Assembly: GCA_946811695.1 (NCBI GenBank)
Contig: OX328132.1
Location: 54,199,359-54,263,358, forward strand
Length of the DNA: 64,000 nucleotides
Source: Gonocerus acuteangulatus
Taxonomy: Eukaryota > Arthropoda > Insecta > Hemiptera > Coreidae
Reading direction: 5' to 3'
This document shows, in pieces, positions 43,039-58,297 of the stretch (positions within the stretch are counted from its first letter, which is position 1; each line of letters opens with the position of its first letter). The notes beneath the pieces are model-generated. The model did no database searches. It saw nothing but the letters and a program-made list of their open reading frames with translations, and was not told where the DNA came from. A program made the translations under genes and the position numbers.

Positions 43039-44983
43039 ATAACAATAAGTTAAAAAAAGATTTTCAAGATTCTTTAAAACGTTGGCTTTGGCATGAATTT
43101 TCATTGGTTCGTCGTAGGATCGGTACGGGACACATGTGTCCCTTAGGGATTCCAGCTGCTGAGCGGTACGGGACATATATATTTATATTCCTCACTACAG
43201 TGGATGGTGGAAGCTCTAAATTATTAAAATAAAAGTATACAGTTACAGAGTATCGATTTTAGTGAAATTAATGTATTTTATTATTAATTGTATAATTTGT
43301 AAGATATTAAGTCTTATCATAGAGGATGGTTATATTTTGTTTCAAACTGCTTTCCATGACTTCATTACTGCTGTTTTTTGTGGGTGAGATTCTATCTGAG
43401 AAGTTTCAATAAATATGATCATCTAAGAAAGTGAGGAGATCAACTATCTAGCAAAGCAATTGGGTAAGGCAAGGCAGCAAATCATCGCAACGAAAAATAG
43501 TATAATTCTTAAGAAGAAACAGAAGGAGCTAAAAAGTAAGTTTGACTCTAGAAAGGATTTGATGTGATTGATATTATTATATAAAAGTAAGCAAAATGGC
43601 CAATTATAAATATTGATTAATCATCATGAATTTTGATTTGTTGAGCTGTAAATGATTATCATTAAGTTGTGAATTGTTCATTATTATAGTGGTAAAATTC
43701 CTACTTAAAAAGAACAGTAATAAATCAAATAAAAACTTTTTTTTCAACAATATTTAAAAAAAAAAAAAATAATAATAATATATAAATCAATTTCAGAATA
43801 AAAGTTGAAAAATCAGAGGTTAACCCAGAGACAAAATGGAGTGAAGGCAGAAAAACTGAATTCTTGCTAAGAATGAAAAACTAGTGGGTAAATAAAAATA
43901 GAAAGAAGAGGAATGAAAAATGAACCATCTCTACTTAGTGTCTTCCACTCTGAGAGGTTTATGACTAATAATGATACATAATTAATATATAAGGTAAAAT
44001 AAAGAAGTCTTGTGATTAAGAAAACTGTGTTTTCAGGTAAAATTAAAGTAATAAATAAATCAATTTGTAACAAAAAAATAGCATCTACAGCAGTACTAAT
44101 TATGTGCGAGAGGAGAACTCTGGTATAATCATGGAAAATGGATACCTGCATTTTTCAGTAAAATGGCATTTTATACAAGCCCTAAATAGTTTAAACAGTT
44201 TTAGGAGATGGTAGGGACAATAAATGAAAGAATAATGTACACTGTTCCTACATATAAATGGCAATAAATTATTATTGTTATTCATTGCTTATTGAATAAT
44301 GGTCTTGCTGTAACCCTAATCACTACATGATGTAAGGAAATTGCTTTAGACAATTCAAACTATTGCCAAATTCTTGGAATAAATGTTATGGCAGAAAAAT
44401 GTAAGTAATACTTAAGGATCAATATATTATAGTTTTTCTTTATAGGTCATTAACTTTGATGGCCATTAGAGCCAGACTATGAAATACTTCTAAATATCTA
44501 TGGAGAAATCATGACTTTCTTTTAAAAAGCCCATATCATAAAAAAATTCTAACCAATCAGGCTGCATTCAAATCAACAATCTCATATCCAGGGCAGTGTG
44601 ATAAGCTATGCTGGCCACCCTGCCATAGTCAGACACAGATATTGGAAACAAAAAAACGGATTGAACCCTTTTTTTACCCTAAATGGAATTAACAGAAGCT
44701 CTAAACTTTAACTAGAAAAACGTTTCTTGGATCACGATTTATAAATTACTACTATGAAAAAATCAGCTGTAATTTATTTAGAAATTAATGTTTGCAAAGA
44801 AATAATTCTTAGATTTTAGGAAAAGAAAAGCTTTATTAAAGAGATTTCATTATACACTAAACCTTTTAAAATATTAAATAAAGAGAAAATGTTGATTTTA
44901 TTGACGAAGAAAAGAATGAGGCAAAACCAGAATAGGTATTTAAAGCAGCCTGTTATGTCATCATGTGTGTATATCTATATATA
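43039..44983. other. Likely St7 intron 1, nothing recognised
   Basis: AT-rich. No host exon, transposon end or repeat was recognised. Complementary open frames near 43867-44285 lack motifs. Confidence 0.3.
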
Positions 44984-47502
<2,519 letters not shown>

Positions 47503-47989
47503 ATCCATGTTTTTTTTTTTTAACTTTTGTTCCTAAATCGTTCACATACTTCAATAACACAGGATTGTGATACATGAATGGAAAGCTCGTTAAATGAGAA
47601 AGTTTTTCTGAAACCCGGAAATCTCAGATCCTGCCCATTGAGGAGTAACGCTGGTAAGAAATATCAAGAAAATTTCAGGAAATTTAGAATAGCTTTCTTT
47701 TGGTAAGATAGACATACTTACATTCATTCATTTTTCTGTTTACTATCAACTAGTCTTATAGTAAATTTACTCAGCTTTCGATTGGTTTCACTTTCTTTCT
47801 AGTAGAACCATCTGGGCCTGAGCTACAACAATTATTCTTCTAAAACCATGTTTGTCTCAATAAAACAATAAAACGACGTTTTCTCCCTTATGTGTGAGAA
47901 TTCGGAAAATCGTCATAGAACATTTTTTGTCCCCCTAAAGGTCCTTTATCACCTCGCACAATATGACTAGACATTTACGGGACACCCTG

Positions 47990-47995
<6 letters not shown>
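47503..47995. other. Repeat-like sequence with a CACCCTGTATA terminus
   Basis: It ends in ACGGGACACCCTGTATATG at 47978-47995, a terminus common in TA-targeting MITEs, but its partner end was not identified. Confidence 0.3.

Positions 47996-48040
<45 letters not shown>
47996..48040. repeat. (TA)n microsatellite left of the fused PLE termini
   Basis: Uninterrupted TA run, followed by the PLE terminal repeat. Confidence 0.9.
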
Positions 48041-48042
<2 letters not shown>

Positions 48043-48121
48043 TATTTTTCAAGCTACTTCGCTGGGAATTAAATGTGTTGTTCATTCGGCATCTGTCTCC
48101 AGCGGTCTTGCTCCTCCTGTC

Positions 48122-48165
48122 ATCGCAATATTTCGCCGGATTCCTCTGCAGCTTCTTCAGGCAAT
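48122..48165 (-). ncRNA. Hammerhead-like motif, left arm of the fused PLE termini
   Basis: On the minus strand ATTGC, CTGAAGA, a stem II disturbed by CTGCAG in place of CCGGAG, then an intact GAAA and GCGAT. Cleavage would be impaired by the broken stem II. Confidence 0.4.
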
Positions 48166-48189
48166 CATTCATCCTTGCAAGGATGAATG

Positions 48190-48233
48190 ATTGCCTGAAG
48201 AAGCCGGAGAGGAATCCGGCAAAATATTGCGAT
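48190..48233 (+). ncRNA. Hammerhead-like motif, right arm of the fused PLE termini
   Basis: Stem II (GCCGGA with TCCGGC) is intact but GAAA reads AAAA, unlike the copy at 32969-33012. Confidence 0.4.
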
Positions 48234-48276
48234 GACAGGAGGAGCAAGACCGCTGGAGACAGATGCCGAATGAACA

Positions 48277-48381
<105 letters not shown>

Positions 48382-48482
48382 CATACACATAAATGTACAG
48401 ACACAACTCAGTTTCCACACACCGTTATATTGATTGAAAGGTAAAGACAATATTGTTTTTCATAATGTATATAACACACATA

Positions 48483-48593
<111 letters not shown>

Positions 48594-48989
48594 AAAAAGT
48601 ATCTCACATGATAACAACCTATTAAAAGTCAATAATAAAATATTTTAGATTTAAGCATCTGAAAAAAGTTTTCATACTCCAGAAAAATTTTGGTTATGTA
48701 AATATATATATTAATATTATTAAGTTGTGAGTCCTCCTTCTTAATTTCCAGTAGTCTACTTCTTATGCTCAGTGCCTCATTATTGATAGCACTCCGTTCT
48801 CTCTGTAGACAAATTACAAGTTCTTATTTGGTCAATTGATTAAGAAGTCATCTCCTCTACCTACTCCAACATCTTCCATTTATTAAAAACTCCATCCTAA
48901 TTCCCTATACCGCCTGCAATATAGCCCTTTATACCTGCCTCCCTTTCCATTAACACAACATTTTATGACTTTATGACACCTTACTGTAC

Positions 48990-49343
48990 GACGCCGCTTC
49001 CACCGCTCTTTCTTTCATCTTCTATGTTCTCTGTCCATTGGGTGGTCCAGAACCCCCCTCCCCCTCACCAACTCCTTTCTCCCTAAGTTCCCTGTATTAA
49101 CTGTGAGAAATGATCCCGCTTCTGTGAGGTATAGTTCTCAATCTTCCCATTGGTAAGCCCATCTTGTTATTTTTATATCTATTCTAATGTAATCTGTAAT
49201 TCTTATATCTGTTCTTCTAATAATCTAAGCACTTCTAGAGCACATTGTTCTTCTATATATTATGTTTTAGTATATTATGTTTATGTTTTTGTCTTTTTCC
49301 ATATATGTATGTATGTATATATGTATGTGTATGTGTATATGTA

Positions 49344-49400
<57 letters not shown>

Positions 49401-49585
49401 TTCAGTATTACATCCGTCCTACTTGTTTTTTACAGCCCTGATGAAGGCTTGAAGTTCAAGCCAAAACGTCGGCACAATAAAACCATTTTTACGATAAAAT
49501 GTAGTTTTATTAAGTAGCAGTGACCGAACCCCGACAATCCCTACCTTGCAAAATCTACGGTCAACGATCTCCTCTCAATAAAAGC
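48990..49585 (+). mobile_element. Single-arm copy of the hammerhead foldback family
   Basis: Matches the right arm of 11420-12705: TTGTGAGAAATGATC-type block, GTGAGGTATAGTTCTC, GGTAAGCCCATCTTG, then AGCCCTGATGAAGGCTTGAA and TGTAGTTTTATTAAG to CTCCTCTCAATA. A (TA)n tract (49347-49395) is inserted or expanded within it. Confidence 0.65.
49432..49472 (+). ncRNA. Hammerhead-like motif with intact CTGATGA core
   Basis: GCC, CTGATGA at 49438-49444, stem II GGCTTGA pairing with TCAAGCC, then AAAAC and GTCGG closing stem I. The first base of GAAA is A, so it is probably inactive. It resembles the motif at 12569 but is less decayed. Confidence 0.45.
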
Positions 49586-51169
49586 TTTTGGTTAGCGAAC
49601 ATCGTTTTGAAACTCACTACACTTCCAAAAAAAAATCCTGCAGGCTATTGGATCTCACATCAGTTGTAAAATGTAATCAGTTCTCCAACAGTATAATTAG
49701 AACTGAGATTATCTCTCAATTTCATAATGTAATTGGAATGTGCATTAGTCTTAAAGCAAATTTAAGGTTGATTTAATAAATGTAATGAAATGTTTAAATC
49801 AAATGTGTACAAGCAGAGAAAATTGGAGTTTTACTACAAGAAACATTTGTTTTGTTTTTTTCAAAAGAACCTTTAGAATGACATACTCGTATGTCTGGAA
49901 CGAAGTGAGATAGAAATTTGTGGTTGGTAGTGTTGAACTACATTTTTGTATAGTTTCACCCCCTGGAGTATTGTCATTAACTTGTGATACACCCTGTATA
50001 GGCGGTGGGCATGCAGGTCTCAATATATTTGGGTCCAATATATCCATGTTTGCATTTAAGGCTAAGCATCTTGCTTAGATCAAAGAAGATATATATCGCG
50101 GCCTTCCCTTCCTCAGCTCTAGATCCAATTCCCAAGTGTTGCTGAAGAGCATGATACTAAGGATTTCAAGGAAGGCATTGAGCATTTTCCGAAGCAAAAA
50201 CAATTAAATCTGCAGTAAGAGCAATTTCGGGCGAAATAAGTTGTCTTTCAATGGCACTTTATTGGGAATTAAAATTGAGCCAGCCAACAAAAGTTTGTTT
50301 TTTGCTCTTTTCTGGAATAAATATTGTAATAAAAATAGTCAATTTTACAAATTTGCACCACAAAATATTTTCTGCCTTAGAAACAGAAAAATACTACTCT
50401 GATCTTCTAAATGGAAAAAACACCAAACCATAGGAAATGTATATTCTTTTCATTCCGCAGTTCATTCCGAGCAGGAGAAGTCGATTTGGTACGAACAATA
50501 TTGTATTGTGCGATTGTTTGACCAGGTACAGTTTGAAGTTCATAATTTATACAAGCCTTTCACTGAACTCATAGACCAAGTCATGGAGAGTCAAAAAAGG
50601 TGAAGGGAAACGTACATGTACAGGTTTTTGCACTTCTTAAAGAATATATATTTTACTAATAAATGACCACAAACATCTAAAAAATAACAAATAATAATAA
50701 CTTATTTTAATTTATTATTAATTTAAGTTTAAATTATTTAGGATTAAACATTCTAAAAAAAAAAAAGAAAAAAAAAAGCAGTTACTTGGCAACTCGTAAA
50801 TTCAATTCGATAGAGCGAAACTAAATAAATTAGTTAGGAACAGCATAATAACACAAAATTTAGAAACAGAATTGGAGGGTTAAGAGGCTAATAGCCCCCT
50901 CTAGGGCTTAGCGGAGAGGGAGCCCCCTCTGAGGGATTGACAGGTGCGTGCATAGTGCAGTTGTAAAAGTGTTAAATGTGGAATTTAGCTATTATAATAA
51001 TAAGATTATAATAAATAAAAGCCACATCATGCTGTAAGTGAAAAACTACTGGAGATGGGAGCCAAAATACCAGAAAAAAAATTACCTCTGAATAACAAAA
51101 AGAAATAAAAATGTTCGCTCCAGTGGCAGAAATGGTAAATTGATATTCAAATACAATTTATAATTACCC
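49586..51169. other. Likely St7 intron 1, nothing firmly recognised
   Basis: ACACCCTGTATAGG at about 49989 may be a MITE end. The frame near 50190-50300 faintly resembles a transposase helix-turn-helix (SAVRAISGEISCLSMALYW) but is not assignable. Confidence 0.3.
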
Positions 51170-52967
51170 ACAAGGGGAGTATACAGCAATGGGGTCACCG
51201 ATTTGGACCAATTTTTTTCTGGTGATTCTACATCGAAAAATAGTCGACACGTGTCCGAGCGTTCAGCCCAATGCGCCTTAGGAGCCGAGAAATAAAATAA
51301 AATAGGTTGAAAGTGCTTTATTTTTTATACCGAGTTTAGAAAATAATATCGACATGATTCTTTCACCAATTCATTTGTTTTATAGAGTAGATTAAAAGGA
51401 AATATAATCGTTAAAAAATAATTTATATTTCCTCAAATATATTCAAAAATATGCTTTCGTCTTCAGGTAAACTAGTATTATACATTTCTTTACACCAAAA
51501 ATAATAGCAGATTTAAAATCAGCACCCCAAGAAACCCTAATATACTGAATATCATTGGAAACAAAAAATAATGATTTTTCCTAGTCTGGAAGAGACTAAG
51601 AATTTGTAAGCGAAAAGGTAATGTAACGTTTTGAAATTCAATATCTCCCCTTGAGATAATCAAATTTTTACATCACTGAAATCTTTCGAAAGAAGAAAGA
51701 CTCCTTTTTCTAACCATATAAATGACTATTGTATTATCTCAAAAGGTACTTGCGAAAAATGGTTATGGCCTTTATTGACCCTCGAAGTTTGGTTTGGATC
51801 GGGTAAATATTCTTTGAAATATGGCCGGATTCTTGAATCTTTAACAAAATTTTAAGGGCCCCCCTTAGCGAAATTTAAAATACATTTTTTTTTATTTTTG
51901 TAATATTCCCAAAATTTGAATTTAGGGGTTTCTCAATGTGCTAAAACGAATCTGACATCCGTTTTTAAATCAAAAATTGTTTCATAATCGATAACTTTTC
52001 AAATGTAGGTTTATGGAATATTTGGGCATAATAATGACTTCTACAGAGTCGAGTATGTAAAACAATTTTTTATTTAAAAACGGATGTCAGATTCGTTTTT
52101 AGCACATTGAAAACCCCCTAAATTCAAATTTTGGGAATATTACAAAAATAAAAAAAAAATGTATTTTAAATTTCGCTAAGGGGGGACCCTTAAAATTTTG
52201 TTAAAGATTCAAGAATCCGGCCATATTTTAAAGAATATTTACCCGATCCAAACCAAACTTCGAGGGTCAATAAAGGCCATAATGTAACACATTTCTGTCC
52301 AAACGGGGTGTTTCTACGTATTCTGGAATTGACGTTATATGCAAAAAAGTTTACATTCTATTTTTATTTTGAAAACCATTTTTCGCAAGTACCTTTTGAG
52401 ATAATACAATAGTCATTTATATGGTTAGAAAAAGGAGTCTTTCTTCTTTCGAAAGATTTCAATGATGTAAAAATTTGATTATCTCAAGGGGAGATATTGA
52501 ATTTCAAAACGTTACATTACCTTTTCGCTTACAAATTCTTAGTCTCTTCCAGACTAGGAAAAATCATTATTTTTTGTTTTCAATGATATTCAATATATTA
52601 GGGTTTCTTGGGGTGCTGATTTTAAATCTGCTATTATTTTTGTTGTAAAAAAATGTATAATACTAGTTTACCTGAAAAAGATAGCATATTTTTGAATATA
52701 TTTGAAGAAATATAAATTATTTTTAATGATTATGTTTTTCATTTAATCTACTCTATAAAACAAATGAATTGGTGAAAGAATCATGTCGATATCATTTTTT
52801 AAACTCGATATAAAAAATAAAGCACTTTCAACCTATTTTATTTTATTTCTCGGCTCCTAAGCAAATTGGACGGAACGCTCGGACACGTGTCGACTATTTT
52901 TCTATGTAGAATCACCAGAAAAAAATTGGTCCAAATCGGTGACCCCATCGCTATATACTCCCCTTGT
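51170..52967. mobile_element. Near-complete palindromic foldback element (1798 bp)
   Basis: Ends ACAAGGGGAGTATACAGCAA (left) and the inverse of ACAAGGGGAGTATATAGCGA (right). The arms match over almost their whole length, for example CGACACGTGTCCGAGCGTTC with its inverse near 52880, and TCTGACATCCGTTTTTAAAT around the centre near 52000-52060. Only a short central spacer is unpaired. The right arm has 93 extra bases at 52281-52373. No frame of note; no target duplication identified. Confidence 0.88.
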
Positions 52968-53524
52968 CAGTGAATGAAACTTTTTTATGGTAGTGTATTC
53001 AAACACACACATATTCTACATCTGAATGTTAATCTGCACCCCATATAATTATATCAAAAACAATTTATTTAAATATATACAGTTAAAAACAAAAGTCAAT
53101 ATTCAACTCAAAATAAGATGAACATGGGCATACCTTTATTTTAAAAAAACTATGTTATTATAAATATGTATTAACTTTATTATTGTAACTATCGTTTCCA
53201 AACATATTACATTTTTATTCTTGCACGCATATTTATTTATGCATTCTTTCTTATCAGGGATAATGCACACAACTTTATGATGGGTTTCACTCTGATAGCT
53301 TAAAAGATCCTTTTGCCCAGCAAATGTAAGGCCACATTTCATTCCTTAAAGCACACTCTGCAGCCTCTAATCATAAGATAATCATATGTTTGAACCATTG
53401 CAGCTCTAAACCTTGCAATTTTCAATAGAACGGGAGATAAATATTATCAAATGAGCTAAGTATTGAAAGTATTCCTTCCAAATCACTTAATAATTCAACC
53501 CAGCTGACATTAATTTTATTGTTC
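52968..53524. other. Likely St7 intron 1, nothing recognised
   Basis: AT-rich, no repeat ends or exons seen. Confidence 0.3.
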
Positions 53525-54660
53525 TTAGAGAAGATGTTCTGACTCTCTCAGCCCTGAACATTCTTCCCTTTCGTTGGTGCATCTGAGAAGTAAATATAAT
53601 TTCATTTCTCTCCCTTTGCAGTTTATCTGGATCTTGTTAAAGACAAATTTTTTCATTCTGTTTCGTTCTAAATCGGTATACAATTTGTTGTCTAGTGACA
53701 CAACCCTAGATTTTACTGAGTCTAAATCAGATTTAAATTGTTCTATCAAAGCCCTCATATCCTGTACGCTCTCGTTTCTATTTATAATTAATACCTCCAG
53801 TTTCCATTCAAAAGGTTAGCATTATCGACTGAAGTGAAATTTTATCAATCATTGGTCAAGAATGAACAATCTTTGTAAGAAAATAGGCCTGAATAGTTTT
53901 ATTGAGTAAGATGTGTATTTATTTTATTTTGGTTAAAACAAAATATAACTCAGTAAAATTTCTTAAAGCAGAAACATTGGAAAGGGGTTTTGATATGTAT
54001 TGTTCAAAACACCTTTCCTAATCATCAGCAATAAAGCAAGGCAAGGGTTGTTACCTAATCCTAATGCCATCTATAGATATTTAATTGTTGAATCTCCTCA
54101 TAAATCTCAATGTTCTTTCACAATTTTACATAGCTCAACAATTACAACCATCAGTTCCTACAAATTGTATTACATAAATTACACTGATTTATTTCACTGT
54201 GTAACTCACACAAACACTGCCACTGTTCTGAGTAGTATTTTGTCCAACAATTTAAATTTTTACTTTGCAGCAGTTTGGCAATTTATAATTATTATTTATA
54301 ATAGTTTTCTATGAAGAGTGGCTTTCTTTTTAGAAGATGATCACATTACCCATGTTTCAATATAATTCTCCTACGAGGTATTAGAAGCACATATGTTCAA
54401 CATGCAGAAGCAGCAGTTTATGCGATATCTTTAGGCATTTTTTTTTCTATTTCCACGAATTACTTTAAATAAATTATGCCTATTATTGAGTGAAAGAAGT
54501 TGGAAGCCAACTGCTTCAAGTTTTTTTACTAACATTTTTGATAAATTATAATTTGTATTTTCTATCTGAACTAGCTTGGCTTCTATCAAGGTTCTTACTA
54601 ATTTCACAGGCTGAATGTCCATTATTGCTATATTTATTATGATAATACATGCTCATTAAA
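53525..54660 (-). pseudogene. Unidentified decayed coding-like segment
   Basis: On the minus strand two frames look protein-like. 54431-54622 reads LVRTLIEAKLVQIENTNYNL, then KKLEAVGFQLLSLNNRHNLF. 53525-53758 reads MRALIEQFKSDLDSVKSRVV and LYTDLERNRMKKFVFNKI, with a heptad-like coiled-coil character. Between them the sequence is shifted and holds stops but keeps protein-like stretches (NCWTKYYSEQWQCLCELH). It could be a processed pseudogene or a transposon protein. No family was recognised. Confidence 0.35.
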
Positions 54661-55149
54661 CTCGGGATACTTCTTCCTGTTTAAAGCTCACTAATGAAAA
54701 TTATCTTATATTATCATATAACATTTACAACTATTAATTTTTGCTTTAAGCTCTTGAACTTACATGTTTAGTAACAATATAAGGCAAACTGAATTCATTT
54801 TATTGTTAAAGAAAATGCAATCCAAATGTTATATAAATATAAGTTGACTTCCGCTATTAGAGATATTATTTTTATTTGGAATACTATAACAAAATAAATA
54901 TTGTTTTTTCTGCCATTTAACTTTCAATCATCAACTTATTACATTTTTTTTTAAATTCAATACGTTACTTTAGTTTAATGTTATCAGTTTTTCAAGCGCA
55001 TACAGACTTTTGTTTCAAAGTATTTTGAGACTTTTGTTTCTGACTGTAGTTTTTTTTTTAATTCAAAATCTATACTTTAGAAGAATGTATTAGCCACACA
55101 GTTTGTTCTAATCTCTTAACTAATAGACAACTAGGCAACATTTTATAAT
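54661..55149. other. Likely St7 intron 1, nothing recognised
   Basis: AT-rich with several T-runs. No feature supported. Confidence 0.3.
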
Positions 55150-56312
55150 AATTGTGAAGTTTAGGGGCCTCCTCACCGATTTTTTTTCCTGGTTGTTCTA
55201 CGAGGTATTTTGATGCACCAAACACGAATCCATTAGAAAAAAAAATCGCTCTTAACTAGGAAAAAGTTATTAAGCACTAAATTCCGCTGTTATGTAGGTT
55301 AAGAAAGCTAACATAAACAACTATATTTGTAAAGATGTGCATGCGCGGGTATGGAAAAGTCGGGAATAAAGAAGTCTAATTTAAATTTACTATCTGTTAT
55401 TTATTCAGAAACATTTTTTTTTAAATAATGGATCAATCTCCATATTTTTGTTTCGCTGTTGAAAAGCAGTATATAATAAAAATCCCTTAATAATTAGCTA
55501 ATGCCTTTATAATTTGCGGGCTCTGGTAATTGAGAAAAAGTTAGTTAAGTTTGTTTAATAATAATATTGAAGTTGCACAAATTTATAGCAATTATTCATA
55601 GTAAAGAAGGGAGTATTAAATTTTTTAGTCGAAAACAAGCTTTTCACCAATTGCATCAATTGTGGAAAATGTGGCGAGAAATTAGAGTAAAACAGAATTA
55701 ATCTTTCATTTCGCTGCCGAAATGTTTATCCACCGATCATTGTGTATCCACCGACTAAAGAAGAACAAAGTATTTATATTTTTGTTTTAACAATTTATAT
55801 TTTATATTTATTTCGCATTATGGGCATACGTGCTTTGCACTTTCACTTGCTTCGCTCGCTCAAGAAGATATCAAAACTCTAGTCAATCCAACTCGCTAAA
55901 ATTAACAGAATTCTATTAATTTTTGTGAGTTGGATTGACTAGTGTTTAGATATCTTCTTGATCGAGCAAAGTGTGCGGAAACGCATAGCACGTATGCCTA
56001 TAATGAGGCAGGTTAGATGGGTGAGGAGGCCCTTAAAATTTACAACTATTTTTCAATAAATAGTTTATTAACATCTCAAATGTGAGTTATTTATATCCAA
56101 ATTTTACATCCCTGCGCATGCGCATGTTTACAAATATCATTGTTAACGCAGGCTTTTCTAACCTGCATAACAGTGAACTTTAGTCCTTAATACCCTTTTT
56201 CCTAGTTGAGAGCAACTTTTTTTTCTAACGGATTCGTGTTTGGTGCATCAAAATACCTCGTAGAACAACCAGGAAAAAAAAATCGGTGAGGAGGCCCCTA
56301 AACTTCACAATT
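55150..56312. mobile_element. Foldback element (1163 bp) with GGGGCCTCC termini and a nested palindrome
   Basis: AATTGTGAAGTTTAGGGGCC on the left and its inverse on the right end at 56312. The outer arms run to about 55400 and from about 56090. Inside, 55740-56040 contains a second inverted pair (TAGTCAATCCAACTCGC and the inverse GTTGGATTGACTAG) that recurs elsewhere in the window. Confidence 0.8.
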
Positions 56313-56473
56313 TCCCATTTTATAATTAATCTAAGAAGTCAAAAGAAAGCTCATTTAAAAAATCAAAGAAAAAAGCTTGTATATTAAAACATAGATAGAA
56401 GCAAACATTATTTGACTCCAAAATAGGCACATTAAATTTTCTGAATTAAATTTGCAATGCCTGCTTATTCCAT

Positions 56474-56622
56474 TTTAGCACGGTTCCTCCCTCCCTCCAT
56501 AGGGAGGAACCCCGCTTATAAGAAGGTTGATCTCATGAAACAATCCGGAAGTGCCGACTAGAAAATTTCGCGTTTCAGAACCCCTAGAGACCGAAAATAA
56601 CGGTGGTTCAAATTTGTATATA

Positions 56623-56690
<68 letters not shown>

Positions 56691-57658
56691 TGTTTGCTCA
56701 TTTCCGGCTCCCCTAATGGTCCGATTTTGATGAAATTTGGTACAAAAATCCGTCGTCCAATTTGAAAGGTCAAGCTCGTTAACCAGCAGAATCCGCCCAC
56801 TGGAAGATAGCGTTTGGGGCGAAATTCGTGCAAAAAAAATCGTAACGCTTACATTTTTGAGTTCATAAGCTTGTAAGTACTCGTTTTATAGGCTTCTCGG
56901 GCTAGGAAAATGAATGAAACCATTTTCAAGGCAATAGCTTTAACCGTTTTCAAGAAAATTGGAAAAATAGTTTTTGAATACCCTTTTTGGTTTGGGTACT
57001 TAGAATCGTGGGATTCAGTTGAAACATTTTCTGCGTGTTCGAATTTCATCAACACTAATATGTTGAAATTTTGGTTACGTTTGGAGTAAAGGAAGGGTTA
57101 GAATAAAATATTTTATTAACAGACAAGAAAAGTTTTGGTAACTTTGTATACTTTCGTTAGTATCTCGAAAACCGTTGACTATCTTGGGAAGCGGAAGGTT
57201 ACCATTCGAAAGCTTGCTAAATGCTCTACAAAAAAGGTTCTGAAGAAAGTTTTAATTAGGCGATGTCAATCGGAGAAATGTGCTTAAAACTTTAAAGTAA
57301 TTGATTTCGTTTATTCGAAAGGTTCTTTTTGTCTGTTTTATTCCTTGTTATTTTTTAATTGCTTATAGTCGGATAATGTATTTGACAATAAAACAGATTA
57401 AGTAAAATACGAAGATCAATTTATTGTTAAAAATGTAGCGTTCAAAGAGAGAGATCCCAAGGCTTTCCAAATGCCTCTGAGCGGAGGCCGTTTTGGCTGA
57501 CTTATGGGTTGGCCGACCCATACAGGTAAGATCATAAATCAAGACCTTTCATGACTGGTGGAACCAAAATAATACCTGATTCTATTTTAATCTTTCCAAA
57601 TTAGACTAGGGATAAGAACGGAACCGCGCTAAGATGATGCGAGTCGGACTTTTTTTTA
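56474..57658 (-). mobile_element. Helentron-like (HINE-type) element, full length, inverted
   Basis: On the minus strand it starts AAAAAAAAGTCCGACTCGC and ends at the hairpin GGTTCCTCCCTAT-type plus GAACCGTGCTAAAA. The subterminal inverted pair and the internal (TA)n tract (56617-56688) are in place. Same family as 21489, 24485 and 61714. Confidence 0.65.
56617..56688. repeat. (TA)n microsatellite inside a Helentron-like element
   Basis: Same conserved flanks as in the other copies, in reverse. Confidence 0.9.
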
Positions 57659-58297
57659 GCATAATACTGAATTTGTTCTAAACTTTAGCAGAGATTATCA
57701 TAGTCTCAAAGATAGACTTTGAAATGTTAGTAAGTAAATTTAAAAAACCTCCAAAGAAGTGCTCATTTTTTAAATTTTAAATATTTGCTCTTCTTTAAAC
57801 TTCTCTCCTCCAGCCATGTGGCTTATCTTTGTTTTCCTCTCTATTGTTTGAGAAGAGTAAAGGCTTCTCTAATCTTACATCAGTTTCCTACTGGATTCTT
57901 GACAAAGCATATGTTCTGTGAGTCAACTATTTGTTAGCAGTTTCAGTTCATTTTAATGCAATTAGAAAAATTTGTGATTAATGATCGGTAACCTCATAAA
58001 ACACATTATCTATATGTATATAAAAATCACCTGTCCGTCAGTTTGTTTGTCCCTTATACAAATCCACACTGTTTGACTGATTTTGACCAAACTTGGCACA
58101 CAAATAGGTCTTGCTACAGGGAATCTCCTATTTTATAATAAAAAACTAATGAAATCTGTCTTTGTGTGTTTATCTATATAGTACAACCCGCAAAGACTAG
58201 GCGAAAACTATTAACAGTGATGGAAAGCTTCATAGACAGCTTTTCATCAGCTCTGTCAATGACAGATTGTATGATTTGTCCACTGTTTGAATACATG
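57659..58297. other. Likely St7 intron 1, with a possible Helitron-like start
   Basis: TCTATATGTATATAAAAATC with CTGTCCGTCAGTTTGTTTG at 58010-58050 resembles the 5' region of common insect non-autonomous Helitrons. A 3' end was not found. Confidence 0.35.

Noticed and set aside
42826..43176. 116-codon minus-strand open frame
   Set aside because: It runs backwards across two old SINE copies (42663-42862 and 42897-43038) and has no recognised motif.
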